This document shows, in pieces, positions 1 through 7,686 of a stretch of DNA of 64,000 nucleotides; the first letter of the stretch is position 1; every line of letters begins with the position of its first letter. Source of the stretch: Streptomyces sp. col6 (GTDB lineage: Bacteria > Actinomycetota > Actinomycetes > Streptomycetales > Streptomycetaceae); NCBI RefSeq assembly GCF_008042035.1, contig NZ_RDBL01000006.1, forward strand, positions 397,882-461,881, read 5' to 3'. Below the pieces are notes generated by a model, which was not told where the DNA came from, made no database searches, and saw only the letters and a list, made by a program, of their open reading frames with translations. The position numbers and the translations under genes were made by a program.

Positions 1-287
1 GGTCTATGTGTTCGAGCTGGAGCCCGCCACCGGCGCCTACACCTCGACTGGAATCTTCCACGACCGGATGAAGGTGTCGGTCCCGTTCACGGTCGACCTC
101 GACCTCGGTGCCATCACGCCGCGCCGCCGGGCGGCGGACCTACTGCGGGTCCGCCGCCCGGCGGCGCGGCGTGATGGCACCGAGGTCGAGGTCGACCGTG
201 AACGGGACCGACACCTTCATCCGGTCGTGGAAGATTCCAGTCGAGGTGTAGGCGCCGGTGGCGGGCTCCAGCTCGAACACATAGACC
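1..287. repeat. Perfect 140-bp inverted repeat with 7-bp spacer
   Basis: Bases 1-140 are the exact reverse complement of 148-287; the spacer is 141-147. I compared both arms base by base and found no mismatch. The right arm is the last 46 codons of the minus-strand Uma2 gene, so the left arm reads as the same C-terminal residues on the plus strand. The repeat runs off the left edge, so its full length is unknown. It is either a real foldback or an artefact of a contig end. Confidence 0.95.
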
Positions 288-748
288 ACGGCACGGCCGT
301 CGTGGTTCTCCACCCGCCAGAAGTGCGGAATTTTCGCCCGCGCGTACTTCATCGGCTTGGTTTCCCGGTCACGCGACCGTGACTCCGGCGACACGACCTC
401 GATGGCCAGCTGGACGGACGTGGCGGGGAAGCGGGTCTGATTCGGATCCTGGATGATCTCGCCGTCGACGACGATCACGTCGGGTTCGGGCCGGTTGTAG
501 CGGTCGATGTCGATCGTGAACTCACGCACGACCTCCAGGCCGGGCGGTGCCAGTGACTGCAACTGCCAGTTGAAGAAGTCAACCGCCCGAGTATGGAAAA
601 GGGTCTGCGGACTTACGAAGACAAGGCTCCCGTCGATCAGCTCCGTGTGCGGAGGCAGATTCGGGAGTGTGTCCAGGTCATCGGCGGTCCAGCCGCCCTC
701 GGGCGGGACCGCCCACCGCGGTTCCGGGACCTCGGGTTCGACGCTCAT
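140..748 (-). CDS. Uma2 family (DUF820) putative endonuclease
   Basis: A 202-residue protein of the Uma2/DUF820 family, which has a PD-(D/E)xK restriction-endonuclease-like fold; members are abundant in cyanobacteria and Streptomyces and their biological role is mostly unknown. Visible family signs are Asp90 in EPDV, Glu117 in AIEVVSP, and Lys131/Lys134 followed by Tyr135 and an IPHFWRVE strand. I chose the ATG at 748 because GGGAG lies just upstream; an in-frame ATG at 760 is possible. The stop codon sits in the spacer of the terminal inverted repeat, so the last four to five residues may be an artefact if the repeat is. Family call firm, activity inferred. Confidence 0.85.
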   Translation of the reverse strand: MSVEPEVPEPRWAVPPEGGWTADDLDTLPNLPPHTELIDGSLVFVSPQTLFHTRAVDFFNWQLQSLAPPGLEVVREFTIDIDRYNRPEPDVIVVDGEIIQDPNQTRFPATSVQLAIEVVSPESRSRDRETKPMKYARAKIPHFWRVENHDGRAVVYVFELEPATGAYTSTGIFHDRMKVSVPFTVDLDLGAITPRRRAADPQ

Positions 749-833
749 CAGTGCTCCCATGGACGGAGTCTCGCGGGAGCTTTCAGCGTATCCGCCGGGA
801 ACCGGAAGCGGCTCCCCTGAACGTGTGAACGAC

Positions 834-3464
834 TCACGCGCCCTTGACCGCCACCCCCCGCCCCGCATAAGCCCGCACATCCGCGTCCGGGTCCGAAACC
901 GCCCCCGCCAGCGCCTCCCGGGCCCCCGGTGCGTCCCCGTGACGCAGCAGTGCCAGGACCGCCGCCTTGCGGACGTCCGCGTTCGGGTCGGCCAGCGCAC
1001 CGGTCAGCGGGCCCACCGCGTGGGCCGGGTCCGCCGGGGTCAGGGCCCTCGCCGCGCCCGCGCGGACCTGCCAGGCCGGGTCGGTCAGGGCGGCCACCGC
1101 GCGCGCCGCGTACGGCTCCGGGCAGCCCGTCTCCGCGAGCGCGCCCAGGGCCGCCGCGCGGACCAGCGCGTCCGGGTCGTCGAGCAGCGGGGCGAGCGGG
1201 GCCGGGGTGGGGGAGTGGACGGCGGCCAGGCCCTTGGCCACCGCGACGCGCACCTCGCGGGCCGGGTCGCCCGCCGCACGGGACAGCTCGTCCACCGCGT
1301 CCACCGAGACCAGTGCCCGTACGGTCTCCACGCGTACGTCCAGGTCCGGGTCGTCCAGCGTGTCCGCGTACAGCTCCGCGTCGCCCAGGCGCAGGGCCCG
1401 CAGGGTGTCCAGGGCGGCGGCGCGGACCACCGCGTCGGGCGAGGAGAGCGCGGCGACCAGGGGGGTGCGCAGCTCCGGGGACGGGGGCAGGACCTCGACC
1501 AGTTCCCGCAGGGACGCGGCGACGGCGGCCCGGCGGACGGCGGGGTCGGGGTCGTCCAGGTAGGGCGCGAGGGCGGCCAGTTCGGCTTCGCCCTCGCTCA
1601 GGGCCAGCAGTTCCAGGATGCGCGGCGAGGTGGAGACGGCGGCTTCGGAAGCACCGGGCGCCGCCACCCGTACCGACGCCGACACCGGTGCCGCGTCCCG
1701 CGCCCCCGCCGTGCCCACCCCCTCCGGCTCCACCGTGCCGATCCGCCGCACCTGGCCCCCGGCCGGGGCGAAGCCCTCGACCGGGACCAGGTACGGCGCC
1801 ACCGGGCGGGCGGTGAACTCCATCGCGCCGGACGGGGACTTGTACAGGTCAAGGTGGTGGAACCAGTCCGCGTCGTCCCGTTCCGGATGGTCCGTGCGCT
1901 CGTGGTAGAGCCCCCAGCGGGACTCCGTACGGGCGAGCGAGGAGCGCGCGGCCATCTCCGCGCAGTCCCGGATGAACGACACCTCCGCGCACCGCATCAG
2001 CTCGTGCGGGGTCGTCGCGCCCATCTCCGCGAGGTCTGTCCGCATGCGCTCGAAGGACTCCAGGGCGATCGACAGCCGGGCGCCGGACTTCGGCGGGGCC
2101 ACGTAGTCGTTCACGAAGCGGCGCAGCTTGTACTCGACCTGGGGCTGCGGCGGCCCGTCCGGGTTGCGCAGCGGCCGGTAGATCAGCTCGTGGGCGTCCC
2201 GCAGCTGATCGGCCGGCAGCTCGCCCTCGTACGCCGTGAAACGGGCCGCGTCCGCGCCCGCCAGATCGCCGAAGACGAACGCGCCGATCATGTAGTTGTG
2301 CGGGACGCACGCCAGGTCACCGGCCGCGTAGAGGCGGTCCACCGTGGTGCGGGCGTGGTCGTCGACGCGGACGCCGGACGCGGAGTGGCCGCCGCACAGG
2401 CCGATCTCGGAGATGTGCATCTCGATGTCGTGGGTGCGGTAGTCGTGCCCGCGCCCGGCGTGGAATGTGCCGCGCGTCGGGCGTTCCGTGGAGTGCAGGA
2501 TCGTCTCCAGCGCGCTGACGGACTCCTCCGGCAGATGGCTCAGCTTGAGGTAGACCGGCCCCCGGTCGGAGGCCACCTCGGCCGCGAACTCGGCCATCAT
2601 CTGGCCCGACCAGTAGTCGGAGTCCACAAAACGCTCGCCGTGCCGGTTGACCTGGTAGCCGCCGAACGGGTTGGCGACGTACGCGCAGGCCGGGCCGTTG
2701 TAGTCCTTGATCAGCGGGTTGATCTGGAAGCACTCGATGCCGGTCAGCTCGGCGCCCGCGTGGTACGCCATGGCGTAGCCGTCGCCCGCGTTGGTCGGGT
2801 TCTCGTACGTACCGTAGAGGTAGCCGGAGGCGGGCAGGCCGAGGCGGCCGCAGGCACCGGTCGCGAGGATCACGGCGCCCGCGCGGACCGTGACGAACTG
2901 CCCGGTGCGGGTGTTGAAGCCGGCCGCGCCGATCGCCCGCCCGTCGTCGCCGGTGAGGACGCGCACGGGCATGACGCGGTTCTCGATGCGGATGCGCTCG
3001 CGCATCTCGCGCCGCCGCAGCTGCCGGTAGAGGACCTTCTTGACGTCCTTGCCCTCGGGCATCGGCAGCACGTACGAGCCGGAGCGGTGGACCTGGCGGA
3101 CCGCGTACTCGCCGTGCTCGTCCTTCTCGAACTTCACCCCGTACGACTCCAGGCGCCGCACCATGCCGAAGCCCCGCGTCGCGGTCTGGCGGACGGTCGA
3201 CTGGTCGACGATGCCGTCGTTGGCGCGGGTGATCTCGGCGACGTAGTCGTCGGGTTCGGCGCGGCCCGGGATCACCGCGTTGTTCACGCCGTCCATGCCC
3301 ATGGCGAGCGCGCCGGAGTGGCGGACGTGCGCCTTCTCCAGCAGGAGCACGGAGGCGCCGTGCTCGGCGGCGGTGAGGGCCGCCATCGTGCCGGCCGTGC
3401 CGCCGCCGACGACCAGCACGTCGCAGGAGAATTCCTCGGCGTCGGCGAGGGCGGGGATCTGCAC
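834..3464 (-). CDS. AprA-like FAD flavoprotein fused to HEAT repeats
   Basis: An 876-residue two-part protein. Residues 1 to about 560 are a fumarate reductase/succinate dehydrogenase-type flavoprotein: GGGTAG dinucleotide-binding loop at 20-25, an ATGACG segment near 201, and an AGDLACVPHN stretch near 391 that resembles adenylylsulfate reductase alpha (AprA) more than SdhA. Residues about 612-876 are five or more Ala/Leu/Val/Asp-rich repeats of HEAT type (DDPDPAVRRAA, DDPDLDVRVE, SDPDADVRAYA). Start GTG at 3464 with AAAGG before it. It is the last gene of the run that begins with the GntR gene, 22 bases after the transporter ATPase. The ferredoxin at 6461-6688 is the likely electron partner. 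Substrate unknown; the HEAT fusion is unusual for the AprA family. Confidence 0.8.
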   Translation of the reverse strand: MQIPALADAEEFSCDVLVVGGGTAGTMAALTAAEHGASVLLLEKAHVRHSGALAMGMDGVNNAVIPGRAEPDDYVAEITRANDGIVDQSTVRQTATRGFGMVRRLESYGVKFEKDEHGEYAVRQVHRSGSYVLPMPEGKDVKKVLYRQLRRREMRERIRIENRVMPVRVLTGDDGRAIGAAGFNTRTGQFVTVRAGAVILATGACGRLGLPASGYLYGTYENPTNAGDGYAMAYHAGAELTGIECFQINPLIKDYNGPACAYVANPFGGYQVNRHGERFVDSDYWSGQMMAEFAAEVASDRGPVYLKLSHLPEESVSALETILHSTERPTRGTFHAGRGHDYRTHDIEMHISEIGLCGGHSASGVRVDDHARTTVDRLYAAGDLACVPHNYMIGAFVFGDLAGADAARFTAYEGELPADQLRDAHELIYRPLRNPDGPPQPQVEYKLRRFVNDYVAPPKSGARLSIALESFERMRTDLAEMGATTPHELMRCAEVSFIRDCAEMAARSSLARTESRWGLYHERTDHPERDDADWFHHLDLYKSPSGAMEFTARPVAPYLVPVEGFAPAGGQVRRIGTVEPEGVGTAGARDAAPVSASVRVAAPGASEAAVSTSPRILELLALSEGEAELAALAPYLDDPDPAVRRAAVAASLRELVEVLPPSPELRTPLVAALSSPDAVVRAAALDTLRALRLGDAELYADTLDDPDLDVRVETVRALVSVDAVDELSRAAGDPAREVRVAVAKGLAAVHSPTPAPLAPLLDDPDALVRAAALGALAETGCPEPYAARAVAALTDPAWQVRAGAARALTPADPAHAVGPLTGALADPNADVRKAAVLALLRHGDAPGAREALAGAVSDPDADVRAYAGRGVAVKGA

Positions 3465-3486
3465 GGGGGTGCCTTTCAGTGAGATG

Positions 3487-4230
3487 TCAGAGGGTGGTGA
3501 GGGATTCCAGGACCTCGCGGCGCAGCGCGACCGTCGCCGGATCGGTGTGCGCGGCCCGTTCGCGCGGACGCGGCACCGGCAGCACCCGGCCGCCCGGCAG
3601 CAGGGCCACCCGGTCGCCGAGGAACAGCGCCTCGTCCACGTCGTGCGTCACGAACACCACCGTGGCGCCGCTGCCCCGGAGCACGTCGACGAGCAACTGC
3701 TGCATCCCGGCCCTGGTCTGGGCGTCCAGCGCGCCGAACGGCTCGTCCATCAGGACCGCCCGGGGCCCCGCCGCGAGGGCGCGGGCCAGCTGGACGCGCT
3801 GGCGCTGCCCGCCGGAGATCCGGTGCGGCAGCTTCGCCGCGTGCTCGGCCAGACCGACCCGGGCCAGCCACTCCTCGGCGCGAGTCCGCCGCTCGGCGCG
3901 CCCCACGCTCCGGATGGCCAGGGGCAGTTCGACGTTGGCGCGGACCGTGCGCCACGGCAGCAGCGCGTCGTCCTGGAAGACGAGGGCCCGTTCGGCGCGG
4001 GGCGCGGTGACGGGCTCGCCGTCCTCGGTGACCTCGCCGCCGAGGGCGGGGAGCAGTCCGGCCAGGGTGCGCAGGAGCGTGGACTTGCCGCAGCCGGACG
4101 GGCCGACGACGGCCAGGATCTCGCCGGGCACGACGTCCAGGTCGATGCCGTCGAGCACGGGCGCCCCGGCCCGGCCGAGCGCGGCGCCGCGCAACGTGAG
4201 CCGCAGCCCATGAGTCGTGTCAGCGGTCAT
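3487..4230 (-). CDS. ABC transporter ATPase, SsuB/TauB type
   Basis: A 247-residue ABC ATPase of the nitrate/sulfonate/taurine importer class. Walker A is GPSGCGKST, the Q-loop is VFQDDALLPW, the signature is ISGGQRQR, Walker B ends MDEPFGALD, and the switch histidine is in VTHDVDEA. The cytoplasmic subunit energises the permease encoded immediately upstream; its ATG overlaps the permease stop by 4 bases (ATGA), indicating translational coupling. The start at 4230 is set by that overlap and by MTADTTHGL preceding the first ABC strand. All core motifs are intact, so it should be functional. The transported solute cannot be read from this subunit. Confidence 0.93.
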   Translation of the reverse strand: MTADTTHGLRLTLRGAALGRAGAPVLDGIDLDVVPGEILAVVGPSGCGKSTLLRTLAGLLPALGGEVTEDGEPVTAPRAERALVFQDDALLPWRTVRANVELPLAIRSVGRAERRTRAEEWLARVGLAEHAAKLPHRISGGQRQRVQLARALAAGPRAVLMDEPFGALDAQTRAGMQQLLVDVLRGSGATVVFVTHDVDEALFLGDRVALLPGGRVLPVPRPRERAAHTDPATVALRREVLESLTTL

Positions 4231-5087
4231 GAGCGCACCCGTTCCTGTGCCGTACGGACCGTGGGGGCGGCGGTCGCCGCCGGGGCGGGGCGGCGGCGCA
4301 CCGGGGCGGCCGGGCGGCTCTCCGTACGCGGCAGCCAGCGGGTCAGCCGGCGGCCCAGGAGTTCCACGGCCGTGGAGGTGAGCCAGCCGAGCAGGCCGAT
4401 GGTGGCCATGCCGACGAAGACCCCGGGGTAGTCGACGACCGTGTAGTCCTGCCAGGTGCGGTAGCCGACCCCGTACTCGCCGGAGATCATCTCGGCGGAG
4501 ATCACGCAGATCCACGACACCCCGATGCCTACGGACAGGCCGCCGAGGATGCCGGGGAGCGCGCCGGGCAGCACCACGGACCACAGGACGCGCCGCCGGC
4601 CGCCGCCCATGGTCAGGACGGCCTCCTCCCAGACCGGGGTCAGCGCCCGCACCGCGTGCCGGGTGGAGACCATGACGGGGAAGAACGCGGCGGTGCAGGT
4701 GATGAAGACGATGCCCTGCTCGTTGCTGGGGAAGAGCAGGATCGCGACCGGGACGAGCGCGATGGCCGGGACGGGCCGCAGCACTTCGAGGACCGGGCCG
4801 AGCAGATCGGCGGCGATCCGGGAGCGGGCGACGGCCGTGCCGACGGCGACCCCGAGGACGGCGGCCAGCGCGAAACCGGTGACGATCCGGGTCAGGCTGT
4901 CGGTCAGGTCCTGCCAGTACGCGTCGCCGGACACCCGGTCCGCGAAGGCGCGGGCGACCTCGGTGACCGTCGGGAACTGCTCGAAGCGCAGCCACAGATT
5001 GATGTCGTAGGAGGTCAGCGCCTGCCACAGCCCGAGGGCCGCGACCAGCGAGAGCACCCGCCGTACGAGGGACCACCGCCCGCTCAT
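4227..5087 (-). CDS. ABC transporter permease, SsuC/TauC type
   Basis: A 286-residue inner-membrane permease with about six hydrophobic segments and the cytoplasmic coupling (EAA-type) loop around WEEAVLTMGGGRRRVLWSVVLPGALPGI, written here only as WEEAVL...LPGALPGI. The family imports sulfonates, taurine, nitrate or aromatic anions. The start codon overlaps the stop of the binding-protein gene (ATGA at 5084-5087), and its own stop overlaps the ATPase start. The C-terminal tail after the last membrane span is Pro/Ala/Arg rich and probably disordered. Function as a permease is sure from sequence and context; the solute is inferred only at class level. Confidence 0.92.
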   Translation of the reverse strand: MSGRWSLVRRVLSLVAALGLWQALTSYDINLWLRFEQFPTVTEVARAFADRVSGDAYWQDLTDSLTRIVTGFALAAVLGVAVGTAVARSRIAADLLGPVLEVLRPVPAIALVPVAILLFPSNEQGIVFITCTAAFFPVMVSTRHAVRALTPVWEEAVLTMGGGRRRVLWSVVLPGALPGILGGLSVGIGVSWICVISAEMISGEYGVGYRTWQDYTVVDYPGVFVGMATIGLLGWLTSTAVELLGRRLTRWLPRTESRPAAPVRRRPAPAATAAPTVRTAQERVRS

Positions 5088-6445
5088 GACGCGGACCCGG
5101 CGCGTTTCAGCGCGGTGGCGTACGGGACGGTCCGGGCGCCGGGGTGGGCCGCGATGTCGGCGCGCGCCGCCGACTCGGTGACGTACGGCCGCAGTTCCGT
5201 CCCGTCCGCGACCCACACCGCGCGGTCCGCGAACCACAGCGTGCCGGTCTTCGCGTCCGGGACGTAGGCCGCCCGGACCGTGTCGCGGTGCGCGGCCACG
5301 TACCGCAGGACTTCGGCGGAGGTGGTGAAGGCGGTGGTGGTCTCCTTGCCCTTCAGCCACACCTCGCCCCCGCGCCGGGCGGGCGGCCCCGCGGCCAGCG
5401 CCTTCGCGTAGCCGGAGCCGTACACCCGCTTGATGTACCGGTCGTCGACGAAGGCGTCCACATCCACGTCACCGACGAGCTTCGCCGAGGTCAGCACCGG
5501 GACGTCCTTCTTCAGGGCGGCGATCAGCGCGGGCTTGAGCGTGGTGTCGAAGGTGGCGATGCCCTGGGCGCCGTTGTAGAGGTGGACGACCTCGGCGGGC
5601 AGGCCGGTGGCCTTCGCGACGGACTCGGATGCGGCGACCGGGTGCCCGTGCAGATAGGCCGTCGCCCGGCCCTGGGCGCGCAGGAAGTCCTCCACCACGG
5701 CGGACCGCTTCTCGGCGAAGTCCTCGCTCACGGTGACCCCGTGGAAGGTCGGCAGGTTCAGCTCGGCGCCGTCGTACAGCGCCTTGGCCCGGCCCTGGAA
5801 GGCGAGCAGCCCCGGCCAGGCCACGAACTGCGACAACGCGTCCGCACTGCCGGCCTGGAGCGCCGAAGCGCCCACGGCGGGCTGCTGGTTGAGCTTGCGG
5901 ATGTCCTTCTCGGGGTCGAGCCCGGCCTGTTGCAGGGCGCGTACGAGGGTGCCGTCGGCGGCGGAGCCGACGCTCGTGGAGACCTTCTTGCCGCGCAGGT
6001 CGGTGAGCGTGCGCAGCTTCGAACCGGGGCCGGTGACCACGGTGTTGAGGCCGCCGGACAGGTTGTAGCCGGTGACCGAGACGAGCCGGGTGGGCCGCTT
6101 CAGCTGGACGCCCCGGGCCGCGTTGATCAGCAGCGGGAAGTCACCCATCGAGCCGATGTCGATCTTCCCGGCCGTCATCTGGGCGGTGATCGGGGCGCCG
6201 GTGGCGTAGTCCTGCCACTCCACCTTGTACGTGACACCGTCCCGCTTCCCGCGCTTGCGCAGCTCGTCCTCGAAGTAGCCGAGGGAGCGCAGCAGGGTGC
6301 CCGCGGTGACGGTGTTGATGGTCCGGGACTGGTAGCCGACGGTCACCGTGACCGTACCGCTGTCGTCCGCGCTGGCCCCGCCGCCGCAGCCCGTGGTGAG
6401 CGTGAGGAGCAGCGCGGCCAGGGCGCCGGATGCTGTGCGTCGCAT
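5084..6445 (-). CDS. ABC transporter substrate-binding lipoprotein, SsuA/NMT1-like
   Basis: A 453-residue secreted lipoprotein. It has a basic N-terminus, a hydrophobic stretch and a lipobox LTTGC with Cys20 as the lipidation site. The mature part has the periplasmic-binding-protein features of the SsuA/TauA/ThiY group, including MTAGKIDIGSMGDFPLL and DLRGKKVSTSVGSAADGTL. It is longer than the usual 320-350 residues; the extra length is at the C-terminus (from about 345), past the normal binding fold. The start ATG at 6445 has AAAGG upstream and lies 15 bases after the ferredoxin stop. It should bind the solute for the permease/ATPase downstream. Confidence 0.9.
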   Translation of the reverse strand: MRRTASGALAALLLTLTTGCGGGASADDSGTVTVTVGYQSRTINTVTAGTLLRSLGYFEDELRKRGKRDGVTYKVEWQDYATGAPITAQMTAGKIDIGSMGDFPLLINAARGVQLKRPTRLVSVTGYNLSGGLNTVVTGPGSKLRTLTDLRGKKVSTSVGSAADGTLVRALQQAGLDPEKDIRKLNQQPAVGASALQAGSADALSQFVAWPGLLAFQGRAKALYDGAELNLPTFHGVTVSEDFAEKRSAVVEDFLRAQGRATAYLHGHPVAASESVAKATGLPAEVVHLYNGAQGIATFDTTLKPALIAALKKDVPVLTSAKLVGDVDVDAFVDDRYIKRVYGSGYAKALAAGPPARRGGEVWLKGKETTTAFTTSAEVLRYVAAHRDTVRAAYVPDAKTGTLWFADRAVWVADGTELRPYVTESAARADIAAHPGARTVPYATALKRAGSAS

Positions 6446-6460
6446 GGGAGTCGGGGCCTT

Positions 6461-6688
6461 TCAGCGCAGGAGGTAGGGCATGCTGACGGTGACCGCGCCG
6501 GTGGGGCAGCGGGCGGCGCACGGGCCGCAGTACCAGCACTCGTCGACGTGCATGTACGCCTTGCCGCTGTCCTGGTGGATGGCCAGGGAGTCGAGCGGGC
6601 ACATGTCGACGCAGAGGGTGCAGCCGTCGATGCACTTCGACTCGTCGATGGTCACGGGCACGTCGGCCCGCTGGGGCGCCAGAGGCAT
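6461..6688 (-). CDS. Two-cluster [4Fe-4S] ferredoxin, AprB-like
   Basis: A 75-residue dicluster ferredoxin. The first motif is CIDGCTLCVDMCP, spacing C-x3-C-x2-C-x3-CP, and the second CWYCGPCAARCP, spacing C-x2-C-x2-C-x3-CP. The x3 gap in the first motif is typical of the AprB-type subunit and related ferredoxins. GGAG lies 7 bases before the ATG. Placement in the same operon as the AprA-like flavoprotein suggests the two form an electron-transfer pair in the cytoplasm, though they are separated by the three transporter genes. Confidence 0.9.
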   Translation of the reverse strand: MPLAPQRADVPVTIDESKCIDGCTLCVDMCPLDSLAIHQDSGKAYMHVDECWYCGPCAARCPTGAVTVSMPYLLR

Positions 6689-6729
6689 GGCGGGGCTCCA
6701 GGGAAGGGTGTGCGGGAGGGTGGGGTGGG

Positions 6730-7512
6730 TCAGCGGGACCGGTGCAGGACGCCGTCCATGCTGATGCGGTCGCCGCGGAAGCGGATGAACTCCAGGTCGA
6801 CCGGCCGGCCGTCGGCGAGCCGGGTGAGGCGCTCCAGCATCAGGACGGCCGAGCCGCGCGGGATCTCCAGGACGGCCGCGGAGTGCGCGTCGGCGTTGAC
6901 GGCCTCCAGGGTGATGTCGGCGTCGCCCAGCCGCTGCCCGGTCAGGGACTCCAGCAGCCGGAACACGTCGGTGTTCTCCAGGTCGGCGCCGAGCAGCCCG
7001 GCGCCGACGTCCATCGGGACGTAGGTGAGGTCGAGGGAGAGGGGCAGCCCGTTCAGCAGCCGGCGGCGCTCGATGTAGAGCACGTCGGTGTGCTCGGCGA
7101 GGCCGAGCCGCCGGGCGACCGGGGCCGGGGCGGGGACGGGGCCGACGGTGCGGACCTCGTTGGTGACCCGGCCGTGTTCGCGCAGGGTCTCGGCCAGGCC
7201 CTGGAGCCGGTCGAGCGCGTGCGGGTACTTCTCGGCGACGACGACGGTGCCGACGCCCGGCTGCCGTTCGACGAGCCCTTCGCCGCGCAGCAGGTCCAGG
7301 GCCTGGCGCACGGTGTTGCGGGAGACGCGGTAGTCGTGGCCGATGGTGTCCTCGTAGGGCAGGACACCGCCGGGGAACGCCCCCGTGCGCACCTGGTGGC
7401 GCAGCAGGTCGGCGAGGAGCCGGGCACCGTCCGCACGCAGCCGGCGCCGGCGGGCGGCGGCGACGGGCACGGTGTGCTCGCGGGTGCGTTCGGCTGGCAT
7501 GCGCTGGACCAT
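6730..7512 (-). CDS. GntR family regulator with UTRA domain
   Basis: A 260-residue transcription factor. The N-terminal winged helix is at about residues 30-95 (YRVSRNTVRQALDLLRGEGLVERQPGVGT), quoted in part as SRNTVRQALDLLRGEGLV; the C-terminal half is a UTRA effector domain of the HutC subfamily (LYIERRRLLNGLPLSLDLTY, in part). It lies 41 bases upstream of the ferredoxin in the same direction, so it is probably first gene and local regulator of the transporter/AprAB-like operon. The start is uncertain: ATG codons at 7512 and 7500 both lack a strong ribosome-binding site. Confidence 0.88.
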   Translation of the reverse strand: MVQRMPAERTREHTVPVAAARRRRLRADGARLLADLLRHQVRTGAFPGGVLPYEDTIGHDYRVSRNTVRQALDLLRGEGLVERQPGVGTVVVAEKYPHALDRLQGLAETLREHGRVTNEVRTVGPVPAPAPVARRLGLAEHTDVLYIERRRLLNGLPLSLDLTYVPMDVGAGLLGADLENTDVFRLLESLTGQRLGDADITLEAVNADAHSAAVLEIPRGSAVLMLERLTRLADGRPVDLEFIRFRGDRISMDGVLHRSR

Positions 7513-7641
7513 ACCGACGGGGTGCGGGAGTTGGTGTTGCCGGAGTGTTGCGCCATCAAGGAGACCCGGCGGAACGCCTCTGACCTGCGGTGACGGGACC
7601 GGCCGAGGGAGGATCCGCCACCCGCCGGTCCGGCATGCGGA

Positions 7642-7673
7642 CCGCGCCCGGCCGCACCCGGGACCGGGCGCGG
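7642..7673. terminator. Hairpin after fahA
   Basis: A perfect 10-bp stem, CCGCGCCCGG at 7642-7651 and its complement at 7664-7673, with a 12-base loop. It begins about 14 bases after the fahA stop on the minus strand. There is no T-run, as is common for Streptomyces terminators. Confidence 0.6.
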
Positions 7674-7686
7674 CCGGGGCGCCGGG

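Noticed and set aside
1..382. A 124-codon plus-strand frame starting at base 8
   Set aside because: Its first part is the inverted-repeat copy of the Uma2 C-terminus and the rest is antisense to the Uma2 gene; not an independent gene.
507..3482. A 991-codon open frame on the plus strand opposite the flavoprotein
   Set aside because: Arg/Gly/Ala-rich translation with no domain; it mirrors the real minus-strand gene and arises from high GC content.
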